From Batkoa obscura (Eukaryota > Entomophthoromycota > Entomophthoromycetes > Entomophthorales > Batkoaceae): a DNA stretch of 64,000 nucleotides. Location: the NCBI GenBank assembly GCA_030770535.1, contig JASVEC010000019.1, positions 248,001-312,000 of the forward strand. The letters are read 5' to 3'. The position numbers and the translations under genes were made by a program. The notes below the pieces were generated by a model. That model made no database searches and was not told the DNA's origin. It saw only the letters and a list, made by a program, of their open reading frames with translations. Positions 11,045 to 23,490 of the stretch are shown here, in pieces. Each line of letters starts with the position of its first letter. Position 1 is the first letter of the stretch.

Positions 11045-11887
11045 ATTTGGTAAATTTTATTCCAATTTTATAACTAATTTAATTTAATTTTTATATTGAA
11101 CACATTGAAATAAGCCTTAAATAAAAAAGAATATACGGAAATAAAAGATTTGTATTTTCTTTTCTTTCAAAGCATCGAACTTTTTATAAAAACTTAAAAA
11201 GTTAGTTATCACTAAGTTTTTAAAATCCATAATTTTAGTTATTTGTTTTATTTTTATTCTTATTTTTATTTTTAATTATAAGACAATTTATGAATCTTTT
11301 TTAAAATTGATAAATTATTGAGACTTATTATTTGAAAACATCTGATTCAATTTACAGTATTTTGAGTTTACTTGATTGATCTTATTTAATATAACATAAC
11401 ACAATATAATGCATACACTATATGTAAAATTCATAAATGTGGTGCTGTACTTACTAAAATTGAGTTTGGCTTGCTTGTTTCGTTTTTTTACTATATATTT
11501 TATACAGTCATTTAGAATAAAGCTATAATTAACATAGTTAATATATAGTTAAATATATCAATATAAAAATTATTTGTAAGATTACATTTATAGATTAACT
11601 TAAATAAATTTGGTAACTTTAAAACGATAGACTTTGAAATACAGACTCTGATTATGGCTGAAAGGCTAAAAGAAACATTGTAGTTATAAAATAAAATTTT
11701 AAATATTGATCAACATGCTTTTTTGAGCAATATAAAAAACTTTTTATGACGTTATATTTTTATGTGAAATACATGAGATTTAATTCAAAGTTTGAAAATA
11801 TTACTACAGTAATAGATGATAGCTAAAGTTACAATAGCATTTATTATGAAAACCAGAACATGAAGAATCACAGTAAAGTAGGATTTG

Positions 11888-12985
11888 TTAGGGAGTAGAT
11901 TGATAATTTGGGTTAGTTGTATGAATTTTAAGTTGAATAGGGGTGGAGGCAAGGTTAGTATCTGAAGAGAAGGAAGGTTTATAAGAGCTATCATCTGAAA
12001 AGAAGGAGTTAACATTGTGCTCGTTTATTAATGTGTTTTTATTAGCAATATTCCAAGGCTTTGGTGTTTCGTCAGTTTTACCATCTTCAATTTGATTTAG
12101 CATTCTTTCAGTTTCAATTGAATTAGTGACATTGCTTCTTGAATACAATATAAATTGATAAAACAGTATACCATCTGCCCACATTGTTCCTGCACTTCCT
12201 ATTATAAAGGGTAATGAAGGGTACAATAATTCTAATTGAAATTTGGCTCTTAATATAATTGATAATGAATAAGTTAAATTTCCGAAAAAAGCAAATAGAA
12301 ACAAATTTAAACTAAGCCCTTCTACAGATTTTCTTTTAAAATTCTTGACAATTTGTGGGAATCGACTTAAAACATATAGAAAAGTACATGTCCATGATAT
12401 TATTACACCAATGTTATATGAGGCCTTATTAGTGATTTGTAATAATATTACTGGTGGAATATTAGGTAATGGGGATAAATCGTAGAATTGGAAATAAATG
12501 ACTGTTAATGTAATAAATGATAGCCCTACACCTAATATTACATTACGCTTCATTGCATTATTATATACTATTCTACGTGGTATTAAACTTCTTAATAGTG
12601 TTGGGCATCCTTGATGATTATTGTACCTTGGATGACTGTCTTTATTATAAAAATAATTGTAATAAATACATTGTATAACAGTTAATATGTCCATTAGAAC
12701 AAAGTAAGCAGCCAAATAAATTTGAAATGGCAATTGATCAGTTAAAATACCACCTACTAAATTTGTAGAATCGCCTAAAAACCATATCGTCAAAAATGAA
12801 TAACTTAATGATTCTACCGATTTTCTACAGTAATTTTCCCATAGCTGTGGAAACAATACATTAATCCAAAAACATATCGATATATATCCTAATATTATAC
12901 TAAGCCCATCCATCGAATCATAAGCACATTCTTTAAATATATTATAAAATATAGGTATAAAGTTGGGTTGACAAACTGAAGCCAT
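11888..12985 (-). CDS. PQ-loop repeat transporter (Ypq1/PQLC2-like)
   Basis: This 365-residue intronless membrane protein has two PQ-loop repeats. The first is at P46-Q47 (FPQLWENYCRKSVESLS) and the second at P210-Q211 (FPQIVKNFKRKSVEGLS). Each is followed by the S-V-E-x-L-S segment that typifies the family, and seven membrane spans can be drawn. Fungal relatives (Ypq1-3) and animal PQLC2/SLC66A1 move cationic amino acids across the vacuole or lysosome membrane. That role is inferred from the family. The 80-residue C-terminal tail is hydrophilic, and the middle loop (residues ~112-145) is basic. It has normal length for the family and no close neighbours, with about 1.5 kb of empty sequence upstream. 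Confidence 0.9.
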   Translation of the reverse strand: MASVCQPNFIPIFYNIFKECAYDSMDGLSIILGYISICFWINVLFPQLWENYCRKSVESLSYSFLTIWFLGDSTNLVGGILTDQLPFQIYLAAYFVLMDILTVIQCIYYNYFYNKDSHPRYNNHQGCPTLLRSLIPRRIVYNNAMKRNVILGVGLSFITLTVIYFQFYDLSPLPNIPPVILLQITNKASYNIGVIISWTCTFLYVLSRFPQIVKNFKRKSVEGLSLNLFLFAFFGNLTYSLSIILRAKFQLELLYPSLPFIIGSAGTMWADGILFYQFILYSRSNVTNSIETERMLNQIEDGKTDETPKPWNIANKNTLINEHNVNSFFSDDSSYKPSFSSDTNLASTPIQLKIHTTNPNYQSTP

Positions 12986-14521
12986 TGTAAGTTGTTTATG
13001 ATTGTAAAATAAGTTTAAAAAAGATCTAAGGATATTAACTAATAAAAATGTTAAATACGCGGTCTAGAATATATATCGAATATAACTCTAAAATTTAAAT
13101 AAAAAAATAATCTTAAAACTTTTTAATTAAATCTCCTTTATTTTGTTTATATACTCCAAGTTATGATTTTTTTTATAAGTAACAGTTATCAGGTTGGGTG
13201 GAAAAAATTAATATTACTGGTGAGTCATATTGATCCATGCCTTTTAATTTCCTTTTTTGTGTTAATCAGATGATCTATAACTAATTGATTGAAATTTCGA
13301 ATAGAGCTCAGATCATTTAACTATACAATTAAGCCATCTTTAAAATATGGTATTAAGCTTACAAATTGGTTTTATTAACAACAAACTTTGTATTATGATA
13401 TATAGTAACTGTAGATGGCTTAAAGAAATATAAATAATTTTGAATAAATTATGGCAAATTTTGACTCAGATAAATAGAATTGATTGGTTAATTAATTAAA
13501 TTTTGATTAAATTTTTTCAAATTGCTCCAATTAAAGCAATTCTTATTATAATGAGGATTTGAAAGTTATCTGGTCTTTTACTATATTAAGTCTTGCTCTA
13601 GTTATCTTACATACTAAGTAAAGCCCTTAAGGAAAGGAGATAAAGATCAGGCTAATGATCAGGTCAAATGTGAATTTACTAAGCTTTCTTGTTTGACAGT
13701 CCTAACTTTTTTGTGAGTGATACCAAATATTTAAAATGTTTTATTTGTTTATTAATACATTTAATTAGGTTAAATCTGATAGTTATAATATAATCATGAT
13801 ATTATCAATAAAATCACCAGTTAGCTATTCCTACTTTCATTTTAAGCTTACATTAAAGCCATCAAACAAATATTTACTTAAATTATAATTTTATAATAAT
13901 TAAATAATTAGTGTATCCATTTTGTCATTTATTTTTACCTCTCTTCTTGATTCCCTTTAACTTTAAACAGTAAAGTAAAATTGAGTATTTTTTAAATGTT
14001 CCCACGCTCTATAGACCAGTACTCTAATTATAATACCAGGTTTCAGTTTTAAGAAAGTTCTTTAAAAAATCAAGCCTCTCTTTTTATATCCTAAAACCTC
14101 TCAATTTTAGCCCTTTATAAATCATGAATTAAAATCAGCGAGTTTTTATTTACTGATATTTGATTGACTTCAGTAAATTTAAAATATCATTTATCAGTAA
14201 GTCAAATTTAACTTAAGATTAAGCAATAATTATACTATTATATTTAAATCAAATAGTTAAAATGAAAATTATTAATTGATTTAACAAAATAATAAATTTT
14301 TATATTAGCTTTATATTATCTAATTTTAATGACTAAAAATAACGCAGCTATAGCTAGCATAGAAGAAAGAAACAAAGAAAGAAATACAAGTCTTTTCAAA
14401 GCTATAAGCCCTTGTAAGAAAAAGTTATAGCAACTGCAAAATAAAGAAAGCTCCACTTTTGAAGCATTGATTGATAAAAATAATAAAGGGAAGCGAAATG
14501 GTACCGCTAATAAGAATAAAT
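12986..14521. other. Intergenic stretch
   Basis: About 1.5 kb lies between the PQ-loop gene's start and the DUF1636 gene's end. At 14328-14549 a plus-strand frame opens with ATG and reads Lys/Asn-rich residues with one internal TAG. It may be a decayed small gene but has no recognisable similarity. Otherwise nothing was seen. Confidence 0.4.
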
Positions 14522-15300
14522 TTAAGCATTTGAATAGTGATTCTTAGGTGGAACACGGGAGGTAATAGTGGCCTTTAAAGTATCAGGCCTGGTCTTGTTT
14601 TTTGAATAACCATCTTCTGATTCAATATAGTATGCTGAAAAATCCAGAATATCATCTACTATTTTAGGATTATCTTGATTAAGTTTGGCAAATTGATAAG
14701 CAAACTTGGTATCAGGGCCGTTTAAAGCAATAGCATTACCTTGTTCACAAACTGAGAGACAACGAGTAGGTCTTATCTCAAATTTTTTACGGAATTTCCT
14801 TGTTGGACTATTAGGTTTGCCGTGGGCTTTAACCAATTTATGATACAATATTTCTCCACTTTTAAGTTTAACTCCTTCTTTTTCTTTATCTGCTACTAAT
14901 TCTTCCATGTCTTGATCTATGATTTTATTTTCAGGGTGTTCTAATTTACAATCTATTAAACTTCCGCAATTCGTTTCTTTGTAAGTGCATCTCATACACA
15001 CAAATAAAACATGTCTATCCTTTAATTCTTTTTCTAATTCATTCTCTCTTATTTCTTCTTCTTTACTATCTTCATCTTTTCCAATTATTATATCTGGTTT
15101 TCCATTCCCTTTTTCAATTTCCTAAAATCGAATGTTATAAAACTAAATATGAAATAATAAAATCTTACCTTTGGTTTAATTGAGTAAGTTTTTCTAAATT
15201 CCCTAATCTTTAAATCCAAAATAATTGTAGCGCCAATAGCAAATCCACCAAAAATAATAGCAGGTAGAAAGTTGGTTATTGATATATCCTTCAAAGCCAT
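14522..15300 (-). CDS. Membrane-anchored DUF1636 metal-binding protein
   Basis: This is a two-exon gene. Exon 1 (15169-15300) and exon 2 (14522-15121) are joined in phase 0 across a 47-nt GT...AG intron (15122-15168), giving about 243 residues. Exon 1 supplies an N-terminal hydrophobic helix (residues ~9-28). After an acidic, charged linker, exon 2 carries a DUF1636-type domain starting at H-V-L-F-V-C-M-R-C-T-Y, with further cysteines in NCGSLIDC and in the conserved R-P-T-R-C-L-S-V-C-E-Q-G-N-A block. Such domains are described as thioredoxin-like [2Fe-2S] ferredoxin relatives, mainly bacterial, of unknown exact function. The C-terminal A-Y-Q-F...D-F-S-A-Y-Y segment also fits the family. The membrane anchor is unusual for this domain. 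The domain call is made from memory of motifs. Confidence 0.72.
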
Positions 15301-16020
15301 TTTAGTTGTTTATATTTAACGATGAGAGAGATAAAATAGATAAATTCTGGATTTTATCAGATGAGTTATCAGATAAATGATATCATTCTTTAGCTACTTA
15401 AACTCAGTCAACTATTGGCTAAATTTTAATATTAATTATGAGTAAACTATGAGAACAGGTCTATTTTGTCAAATAAATTTAATATTAAATCCTCATGAAT
15501 ATTTTTTTTGTACCCTTATCTGATAATGATACAGTCAGTCATAAGAATATTGAGTAAACCCTTTTAATATAAAAAAGTCGACAATATTCATTATATACCG
15601 ATAAGGCTGATAAGTAAAATAGTTTAAAAAGAAAACAATAATAATAATATTGAAGTAGTAATCCAACAAATCAAACTTTTAAATGAAATGTAATTAATTT
15701 CGATAATGTTACTATTATAGGGCATTATGGCTTAATAGTTAAATTATTGCTTATATTGAAAGAATATTTTGAAAAATGCAAGTTCATTTTCAAAACTCAA
15801 TATTATCAAAGTATAAATTCTTTGATTTAAAACCTTAATATTTAATTTGTAAAACGAAATTCTCAAAATTTAAATAATAATAAAGTCATTAAAAAAGGTT
15901 TAGTAATTCTTATTATAAAAATAACAGATAAACTATTGTTATAGGATTATAAATTTGTGAAGCAACAAAATACAAATTTAATACAGGGCTTTTGTTTTAT
16001 AATATAGTTAGTATATTTTG
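15301..16020. other. Intergenic stretch
   Basis: This is AT-rich sequence between the start of the DUF1636 gene and the 3' end of the GH25 relic. No ORF, RNA gene or MITE copy was recognised. Confidence 0.45.
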
Positions 16021-16660
16021 CTACTTTCTAGCAAAAGTTTGAAGGTTAGTATAACTACCGTTAAAGTAATCTTGGTCACCAGGGTTTGGACCACTATCAG
16101 CATATTGCCAAAAAGTATGAAAGTACCAACCAGCTGGCAAAGCTCCGGGAGAGCTCGCCTAACGGGTAACCCATAATGAATTAGTATTCCCAAAACTAGC
16201 ATTATTACCAGTACATTGTTGCCACCAACTTGTAGTAGTATAAATTACTAGATATCTACTAGTTTTAGTACAATAAGTGTTACTAAAACCTCGAATACAA
16301 TCAAGTATAGCTGCTTAAGATAAATTTCTACAATCAGCTTCGAGATCAAGGGTATTAGATAAAGTTCTACCATCATTACCCATTCCCCACCATTAGCTAT
16401 AAAATAATTAGCTTAAGCAACACCAGAAGAGGATCTACGACGAGCAAAATGCCAAGCAAAATGAATTAAATCTACATCTATTGTACCAATATATCGAGAA
16501 TTAAGTTGAAGGTTTTTATAAGTAGTGCCTTTAGTAGCTTTAATACATACAAATTGAATTTCAATTAACATTGGGTTGAGAACTACCAACATCTATTCCT
16601 TTGGGATTTGCTGCTAATACTATCTTGTTAAATATAGTAACGATAAACAATTTTATAATG
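16021..16660 (-). pseudogene. Decayed GH25 (Chalaropsis-type) lysozyme
   Basis: Read on the minus strand, pieces of a glycoside hydrolase family 25 muramidase are clear. There is a signal-peptide-like start ending A-A-N-P-K, then G-I-D-V near 16600, I-D-F/HFAWHFAR near 16450, a D-L-E-A-D block near 16345, I-Y-T-T-x-S-W-W near 16230, and A-S-S-P-G-A-L-P-A-G-W with F-W-Q-Y-A-D-S-G-P-N-P-G-D-Q-D near 16100. Several in-frame stops and at least one frame change interrupt it, and no ATG remains at the start. The stops fall where the family has Gln or Trp/Tyr (for example V-A-stop-A-N, L-S-stop-A-A), which suggests C:G to T:A decay. In fungi GH25 enzymes are secreted and hydrolyse peptidoglycan. This copy cannot make an enzyme. 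Confidence 0.85.
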
Positions 16661-18167
16661 TAAGATAAATGAGTGGTAAAAAAATGATGACATTCAATAG
16701 TAAATAAAAACTTTAAAGATAAGAGGATAATTTAATAAATGAGGATGTTTTTTTGGCTTCATTATCTTTTCCATCTTTTCAGCACTATTTGAGTGGAAAA
16801 ATTACTAGTAAAATTCTTAAACACAAAAATACATTCCCAAATATAAGTAATGTATGTTGGTCCTATTTATATTTTTATCAATATAAGACTTAGACATTTA
16901 AGTTGGGTAAGTCGTCGATTTGAAATTTTGTTTACCCTTTACTTATTTCTATCAACATTCTATTTTATAGCTTGAGTAATGCAATGTATATTCTAAAATA
17001 TTGATAATGAGGTTTAGTTTATTAAGTAATTGATACATGACAATAAGGAGCTTAAAAATAAAGCATACTTCAATCAAGGAGGGAAATTAAATATTTCAAT
17101 TAGTTGATAACTTGATATCTAATTAAGATAGAATACATCTTATAAATCATAACAGGTTACACCAAATGTCATAACCGTAATATTTTAATACTATCTCAAT
17201 CTAGTTTATTGAGTAGCAAATTAAGAAATAAAGAATTTTTATTTTTATTTTAGAAAAATAAAAGTTCTTGATAAAAAATAGCATGACAAAATGTTCAATT
17301 GCTCATATTTGAATTCAAGTTAAAAAATAGTTTGTATATACACTATTTAATATTACTATTTTTTAGTCACATTTTGATTTTTTAAAATTTAAAATTCCAG
17401 CTCTACTTGGCCAAAAAAAATCCCAATTCCAACAATTTCAATTCAAATATATTTCACTATTTTTTTAAAATCAAATTAGTTTGTACTATGATATTAATTG
17501 AAATGATCCTTATTCATGTTTTGTCTTTAAAGTGAGAGAGTGTTGATATTATGATTGATAATCCAAGCAAAACTGATATTATAAAAACATAAAAAAATAG
17601 ATAATGGAAGATTGATATTGATAGCAATGGACTGGGATAATAAGATAAAAATCCTAATATTCGATCAAGTTTTTATTATTAAATAAGAGTGAATGATTAC
17701 TAATATTTTATTATTTAATGACGTTAATATAAAATTAAGTGGCTTAAGTTCTTTGAATTTCAATCAAAATTAAGATATTAGAAATGATAAAGTTGTATTT
17801 ACAAATAAAAACGATTCAACTTAATTTTAGAACATTATTAAATTGCAATTTCTTTATTAAATACATCTTTTTTATATTGAAATTCATTAACTAATAAATA
17901 AAACTATATATTTATTAAACTATTCCAGTTCTTAATTTTAATAATTTGTAGTAATAAATCTTTTTCTAAATTAATTGATCCTTTCTAATTTATACAATAT
18001 AGGATTTTTGAAATCAATTAATAAACCATTTCTAACTAGCATCATGGATAAAGATAAAGGAAATAAATCAAAATGATAAGTACTAAAAAAATTATCTTAA
18101 AAAAGTATAAAAAAAGCTTAAAATTTAATTTTCAAGACAGTATTAGAACTCTTTCGTGGAGTCCAAT
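16661..18167. other. Intergenic stretch with one MITE
   Basis: This holds MITE M6 (16741-16838) next to the GH25 relic, and otherwise AT-rich sequence with no gene recognised up to the 3' end of COX9. Confidence 0.45.
16741..16838 (+). mobile_element. MITE copy M6
   Basis: A 98 bp forward copy. It starts GAGGATG and ends ACATTCCC, flanked by AAAT on both sides. Because the flanks are asymmetric, this copy fixes the duplication length at four bases. Confidence 0.92.
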
Positions 18168-18404
18168 TTAAGCTAGAGAAAAAAATGTTAGTCAATATAA
18201 TTATACTTTAATTCAAACCTTACCTTCTTTCTTTTCTGCTTTTTGTTGGTCTAATTTGACATAGAATTCAGAGATCTTATTTTGAGTTGGTAAATGGTAA
18301 TTATTCCAATAAAAATAACCAAACACTAATCCTAAGGAGATCGAACCTACAATATCGTTACGTATACTACGTGCTAATTTTCCGCGAATTGGGGCAATGG
18401 CCAT
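18168..18404 (-). CDS. COX9: Cytochrome c oxidase subunit VIIa (fungal COX9)
   Basis: A small mitochondrial inner-membrane subunit of complex IV. The opening M-A-I-A-P-I-x-G-x-L, the single membrane span (about residues 20-33, I-V-G-S-I-S-L-G-L-V-F-G-Y-F-Y-W) and the F-Y-x-K-L-x-Q-Q-K-A end match fungal COX9. The unspliced frame ends at 18213 with E-G-K-V. However, a good donor (G|GTAAG at 18223) and an acceptor (TCTCTAG at 18173) would give a 51-nt intron and an ending E-K-K-E-A of 60 residues, close to the yeast length. I favour the spliced form, but both ends are plausible. It is divergent from the mitochondrial IleRS gene, with 224 bp between starts that presumably hold both promoters. 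Confidence 0.9.
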
Positions 18405-18628
18405 ATTTGTTGATTTTTTTTAAAATAGGTTGGGTATGAAAAGATTCAAATTTCAAGATTGATGGTAAGATTTACTCAAACAATTCCTCAAATGGAATTG
18501 AAGGATTTGTGGGATAGAGTTTTCAAATTTGGCCAATATGACTCATTTTCTAATTTTAGGTCAAAAAAATCAAAAAAGTCAAAAATCAGTATTAAAGTGT
18601 AACTGGATTATTTTAATTATATTTTAAT

Positions 18629-21451
18629 ATGTTATTCAATCGGTTCCATTCATTAAATAAACAGGGGTTAATCCAATCTGTATCAAAAAGAAGCATTAAA
18701 TTCTATTCAACTCTTAAAGATGATAATAGCAATAAAAATTATTCGGATACATTATTATTACCAGAAACTTCATTTAAATTAAGATTCGATCCCTTGATGG
18801 AAAAAAAATATAGAGAAAAAAGTACTACAGAGGTTTATCAATGGCAGGTAAATTACATTGAAAAAAATTAAAAATAGCAAAAAAAAATTCTTCCGCATCA
18901 TATTTTAATTTGATATCATGGATGATAAAGAGTTCATTAGAATTAAGAGTATTAATCATTTTATCTTTTAAATAGTTGAAAAAAGAAAACCGACCCAATT
19001 TTATATTGCATGATGGGCCACCGTATGCTAATGGTAAATTACATTCGGGTAAGTTTAGTTGAAAAAAAAATTAAAATAATTTTTATGAATTAATTATTTA
19101 GGTCATGCTATGAATAAAATATTAAAAGATATAATTAATCGTTACAAATTATTACAAGGTTATAAAGTTAAGTAAGTTATGACATAATAGAAAAATAGAT
19201 AAAATGAATTAAATGATGATTCTCGTTTTTTTTAGTTATATACCAGGTTGGGATTGTCATGGTTTACCTATTGAATTAAAAGCATTAGAAAAATTTAAAG
19301 TAAATGTTTTTTATTATAATAACATTATCAATAGCTTGATTTTTTACAAAAGAAAGGGCATTTTTTTTCATTCATTAACAATATAATTTCATTGACAATA
19401 GAAACAAAAATTAACACCCGTTGAGATACGTAAAGAAGCAAGAAAACTAGCATTAGAGACAATAGAAACACAAAAGGAAGATTTTAAAAAATTTGGTATA
19501 ATGGCTGATTGGAATCAAGTTTATAGAACTTTAGGTAAGTCATAGAATAATTTAAAACAAAGATTTTTACACTACTATTTTTCATTAAATTAATTATGAA
19601 ATTTTATTTTAGATACTGATTATATAGTTCGTCAATTAAACGTATTTAAAAAATTTATTGAAAAAGGTAAATTAATTGAAATTTCATTACAAATTAAAAT
19701 ATTAAATATATTAAATATATTAAATATATTAATATTAAAGGTTATGTCTATCGTCAATTTCGTCCTGTTTATTGGTCTCCATCAACACTGTAAGTGAAAT
19801 CAATAAACTAATTAATTTAAAAAAATAGTTAAAGATATTAAATATATTTATTAATTATTAATTAGTACTGCACTTGCTGAATCTGAATTAGAATATAAAA
19901 ATGACCATAAATCAACAGCTGCTTATATTAAGTTTAATGTTGAAAGTGAGTTATTTTTATTTACTAATATATAATTAATAAATTTTATATTTTCAATAAA
20001 AATAGAGAATCATTCGTTATTCAATACATTACCAAAAGAAGCAGAAGTTAATGTTATCATTTGGACTACTACCCCTTGGACAATTCCTAGCAATCAAGTA
20101 AGTATTGTTTTATTTCTATAGTTATAAAATTCAAATGTTAATATTTAATAGTTATTTATTATTGTTATTTTCTAGGCCATTTCAGTTCATCCTGAAATTA
20201 ATTATGGATTATTTAAAGAAAAGAATGTAGAAAAATATTTTATTATAGGTGAAAAAGGAGTGGAAAATGTCAAGGAATTTATGAATTCATTAGAATTAGT
20301 AAAAATAATCAAAGGTATCAATAATATAGAATAATTCATATTTAAAATATTAATTAATTATTAATAGGAAAGGAACTAGAATTAATAAATTATTATCATC
20401 CAATTAATAAAGAAAAATTGAAGATTATATTGGCTGATTATGTATCTGAAACTTCAGGCACTGGTAAAATATTAATTGAATCTACAAGTTAAAAAAGAAT
20501 GTATTCATATTAAATTTAAAAATTTAAAAAATAGGATTAGTTCATTGTGCCCCAAGTCATGGCATGGATGATTATCGTACTGGTCAAAAATATGGAATTA
20601 CTGGAAAGAATTTAGGTAATTTTTAAAAGAATTGAAATTAATGTTATAATAATATTATTATTATAATATCATCATGTAAAAATAATTAATTTTAATTTAA
20701 TTATAGTGGATCAATATGGTAAATTTACTTCTGAAGCAGGTGAATTATTAGCTGGTAAAGCTGTTTTGAGAGAGGGCAATACACTGGTATTAGGATTATT
20801 AAAAGAAAGTAATAATCTAATTAATTCATATGATTATATTCATTCTTATCCATATGATTGGAGATCAAAAAAACCTGTTATTCAAAGGTAAATTAATATT
20901 AATATTAATATTAATATCATAATTAATTTATAATAATGATATACTAATGATGTATTAAACTAATTTTATTTTTAGAGCTACTGCTCAATGGTTTATTAAT
21001 GTTCAACAAATTACTAAAAATGCAATTAATAAATTAAATCAAGTTACTACAATACCATCTTCAGGTAAAAATCGATTAATTCAATTTTTAAATGGAAGAG
21101 AAGAATGGTGTATATCCAGACAAAGATCATGGGGAGTACCAATTCCTGTATTCTATGATAAAAATGGTAAATTAATAATAATAATAATAATATAATAATA
21201 TAATATTAGTTAATTAATTTTACATTTTATTATTAAATATAGGCAATCCTTTATTAGATAATAAAGTTATCACACATGTAATTAATATAATAAAAGAAAA
21301 AGGAGTAGATAGTTGGTTTGAATTATCAGTGAAAGAATTGTTACCACTAGAATATGATAGTCAATCATATACTAAAGGAATGGATACTATGGATGTTTGG
21401 TTTGATTCAGGAACTAGTTTTAGTTTAATTGAAGAATTAAAAGAAAAAGAA

Positions 21452-21502
<51 letters not shown>

Positions 21503-22881
21503 TATATTTCTGATGTTTATTTAGAAGGATCAGATCAACATCGAGGTTGGTTTCAATCTTCAATATTATTAGCTACAGGTGCTTATGATAAATTACCATA
21601 TAAAACCTTAATTACACATGGGTTTTTATTAGATGGAAAAGGAATCAAAATGTCTAAATCAATTGGTAATATAATTGAACCACAAATAATTATTGAAGGT
21701 GGGAAAAATAAGCAATATCAACCAGCATATGGTATTGATTTATTAAGATTTTGGATTGCTAGTTCGGATTATTCAAAAGATGTATCATTAGGAAATGATA
21801 TATTAAAAATGAATAATCAAGCATTATTTAAAGTTAGAAATACTATTCGATTTATATTAGGCAATGTTAAAACAAAAAGAGAAATATCATATAAACAATT
21901 ATTTCCTTTAGATCAATATATATTACATGAATTATTTCAATTGCAAATCAATTGTCAAAATTATTATGAAGATTATCAATTTCATTTAGTAATTGCAGAA
22001 ATATTAAAATTTTCCAATTTTTTATCCAGTTTCTATTTGGATTCTATAAAAGATCGAGTTTATGCAGAGAAAATAGAATCTCAATCTAGAACTAACGTAG
22101 AATATGTATTATTACAAGTATTAGAAACTTATTTAAGTTTACTTGCTCCAATTACCCCATTAATGATTGAAGAGGCTTATGATTTAAGTAAACAGCTTTT
22201 GAAAGATGAAAAAGAATCAGTGTTTCATAGAGAATTTGTTAAATTAGTAAGATTTATTTGTACAAGTTTTTTTAAAAATAATATTGTTTTAACAATCATT
22301 TTTATTTTAGAATCAAGAATTTCATAATGTACAATTAAAACAAGAATGGGAAATAATTTTACAAATTAAACAAAATATTTATTCGTCAATTGAAAAGTTT
22401 CGAATTGAAAAGTAAGTTTATTTTAATTTTAATTATTATTATTTAATGAATATTAATTATATTATTATTTTAATTAAATTTAGTAAAATTACCAATAATT
22501 TACAATTAAGATTAAATTTTTATAATTTAAATAAAGATATGGAGGATTGGTTATTGAAATTAGAATTGAATCATCATCAATTATCTGATGTATTATTAAT
22601 ATCAGATATTCAATTTAAACAAACAGAAGATCTCAGTGAATTAAATTGTTTTGATATTAAAAATATTAATGGTAAATTTATTAATAAGAATATTTAATAA
22701 TTATGTATTAATATATTAATTTTTATATTTTATATTCTAATTAGATTCAAACATGAATAATAAAATCTATTTTCAATTACAAAAAATTGAAAATCAATTT
22801 AAATGTCCAAGATGTTGGAAATATCATAGTTTAATTGAAAATCAATTATGTCAACGATGTGATCAAGTAATTAAATATTAA
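18629..22881 (+). CDS. ISM1: Mitochondrial isoleucyl-tRNA synthetase
   Basis: This multi-exon gene (more than a dozen short introns) encodes a class I aminoacyl-tRNA synthetase that charges organellar tRNA-Ile. Exon 1 has a basic, Ser-rich presequence (residues ~1-28) fit for mitochondrial import. The exons near 18976-19170 carry the HIGH signature as D-G-P-P-Y-A-N-G...H-S-G-H-A. The CP1 editing domain shows W-T-T-T-P-W-T-I-P (~20060) and a [20 protein letters not shown] block split by an intron (~20455-20575). The KMSKS motif is at about 21650 (K-M-S-K-S-I-G-N). The C-terminus has the four-Cys zinc finger C-P-R-C-W...C-Q-R-C (22808-22862), typical of bacterial-type IleRS. An AAT microsatellite at 21451-21503 encodes a run of about 18 Asn inside the catalytic core, just before the block [14 protein letters not shown]. 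The stop is at 22881, convergent with the next gene. Confidence 0.93.
21451..21503 (+). repeat. AAT microsatellite coding for poly-Asn
   Basis: About 17 AAT units lie in frame inside the mitochondrial IleRS exon. They encode an Asn tract between the [10 protein letters not shown] segment and D-Q-H-R-G-W. Confidence 0.95.
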
Positions 22882-23048
22882 AAATAAAATCAATAAAATA
22901 TATTAGACAAAATAAAAAATGAAATAAAAAAAATAAAAAATGAAATAAAAAAAATAAAAAAAGATTAAATATAATTTAGTTATTATTATATTATTATATT
23001 ATTGTATCACCTTTTATTGTTATTATTAATATATTATTGAAATTATTA

Positions 23049-23453
23049 TTAAATTAATAATTCCATTTTATTATTTAACTTATTTTTAATATTAATACAA
23101 GTCAAATGAAATTTTAATTCATTATCTTTCATTAGAGGTAAATAACATACATTACAACAATGATTTGGATTAATATTTTTAGGTAATTTTGGGATTTCTT
23201 TATTAGGCTAAAAAAAAGAAATTAATGTATATTATTAATAATCAAAACTAGTATATTGTTATTATTAAATTAATTAAAACTTACAATTGTTAAACTTAAT
23301 CTCATCATTAATTGAATTATTGTTGAAAATAAATTTTCTAATAATCCCGTATTATTACTATTATTATTGTCCAATTCCAATTGTAACTTATTATAATTAA
23401 TAGACAATTCCAAACGTTCAATCACAACTTTAAATTCAAATAAAGCTAAATAA

Positions 23454-23490
<37 letters not shown>

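Larger units (their letters stand above)
10029..11887. other. Intergenic stretch with two MITEs
   Basis: The space between PRXL2 copy C and the PQ-loop gene holds MITEs M4 (10195-10289) and M5 (10946-11044). Two short similar segments around 10480-10520 and 10580-10640 (AATAAATCTTAATAAAATC-like and TAATGTTTGCAAAC-like) suggest a small degenerate duplication. No gene was recognised. Confidence 0.4.

Noticed and set aside
14328-14549. Plus-strand Lys/Asn-rich frame with one internal TAG
   Set aside because: It overlaps the end of the DUF1636 gene, and its low-complexity composition gives no recognisable match.
16021-16660. Stop codon reassignment, suggested by TAA and TAG at Gln positions in the GH25 sequence
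   Set aside because: All other genes in the window use TAA, TAG and TGA as ordinary stops, and the same region also has a frame change, so it is a pseudogene.
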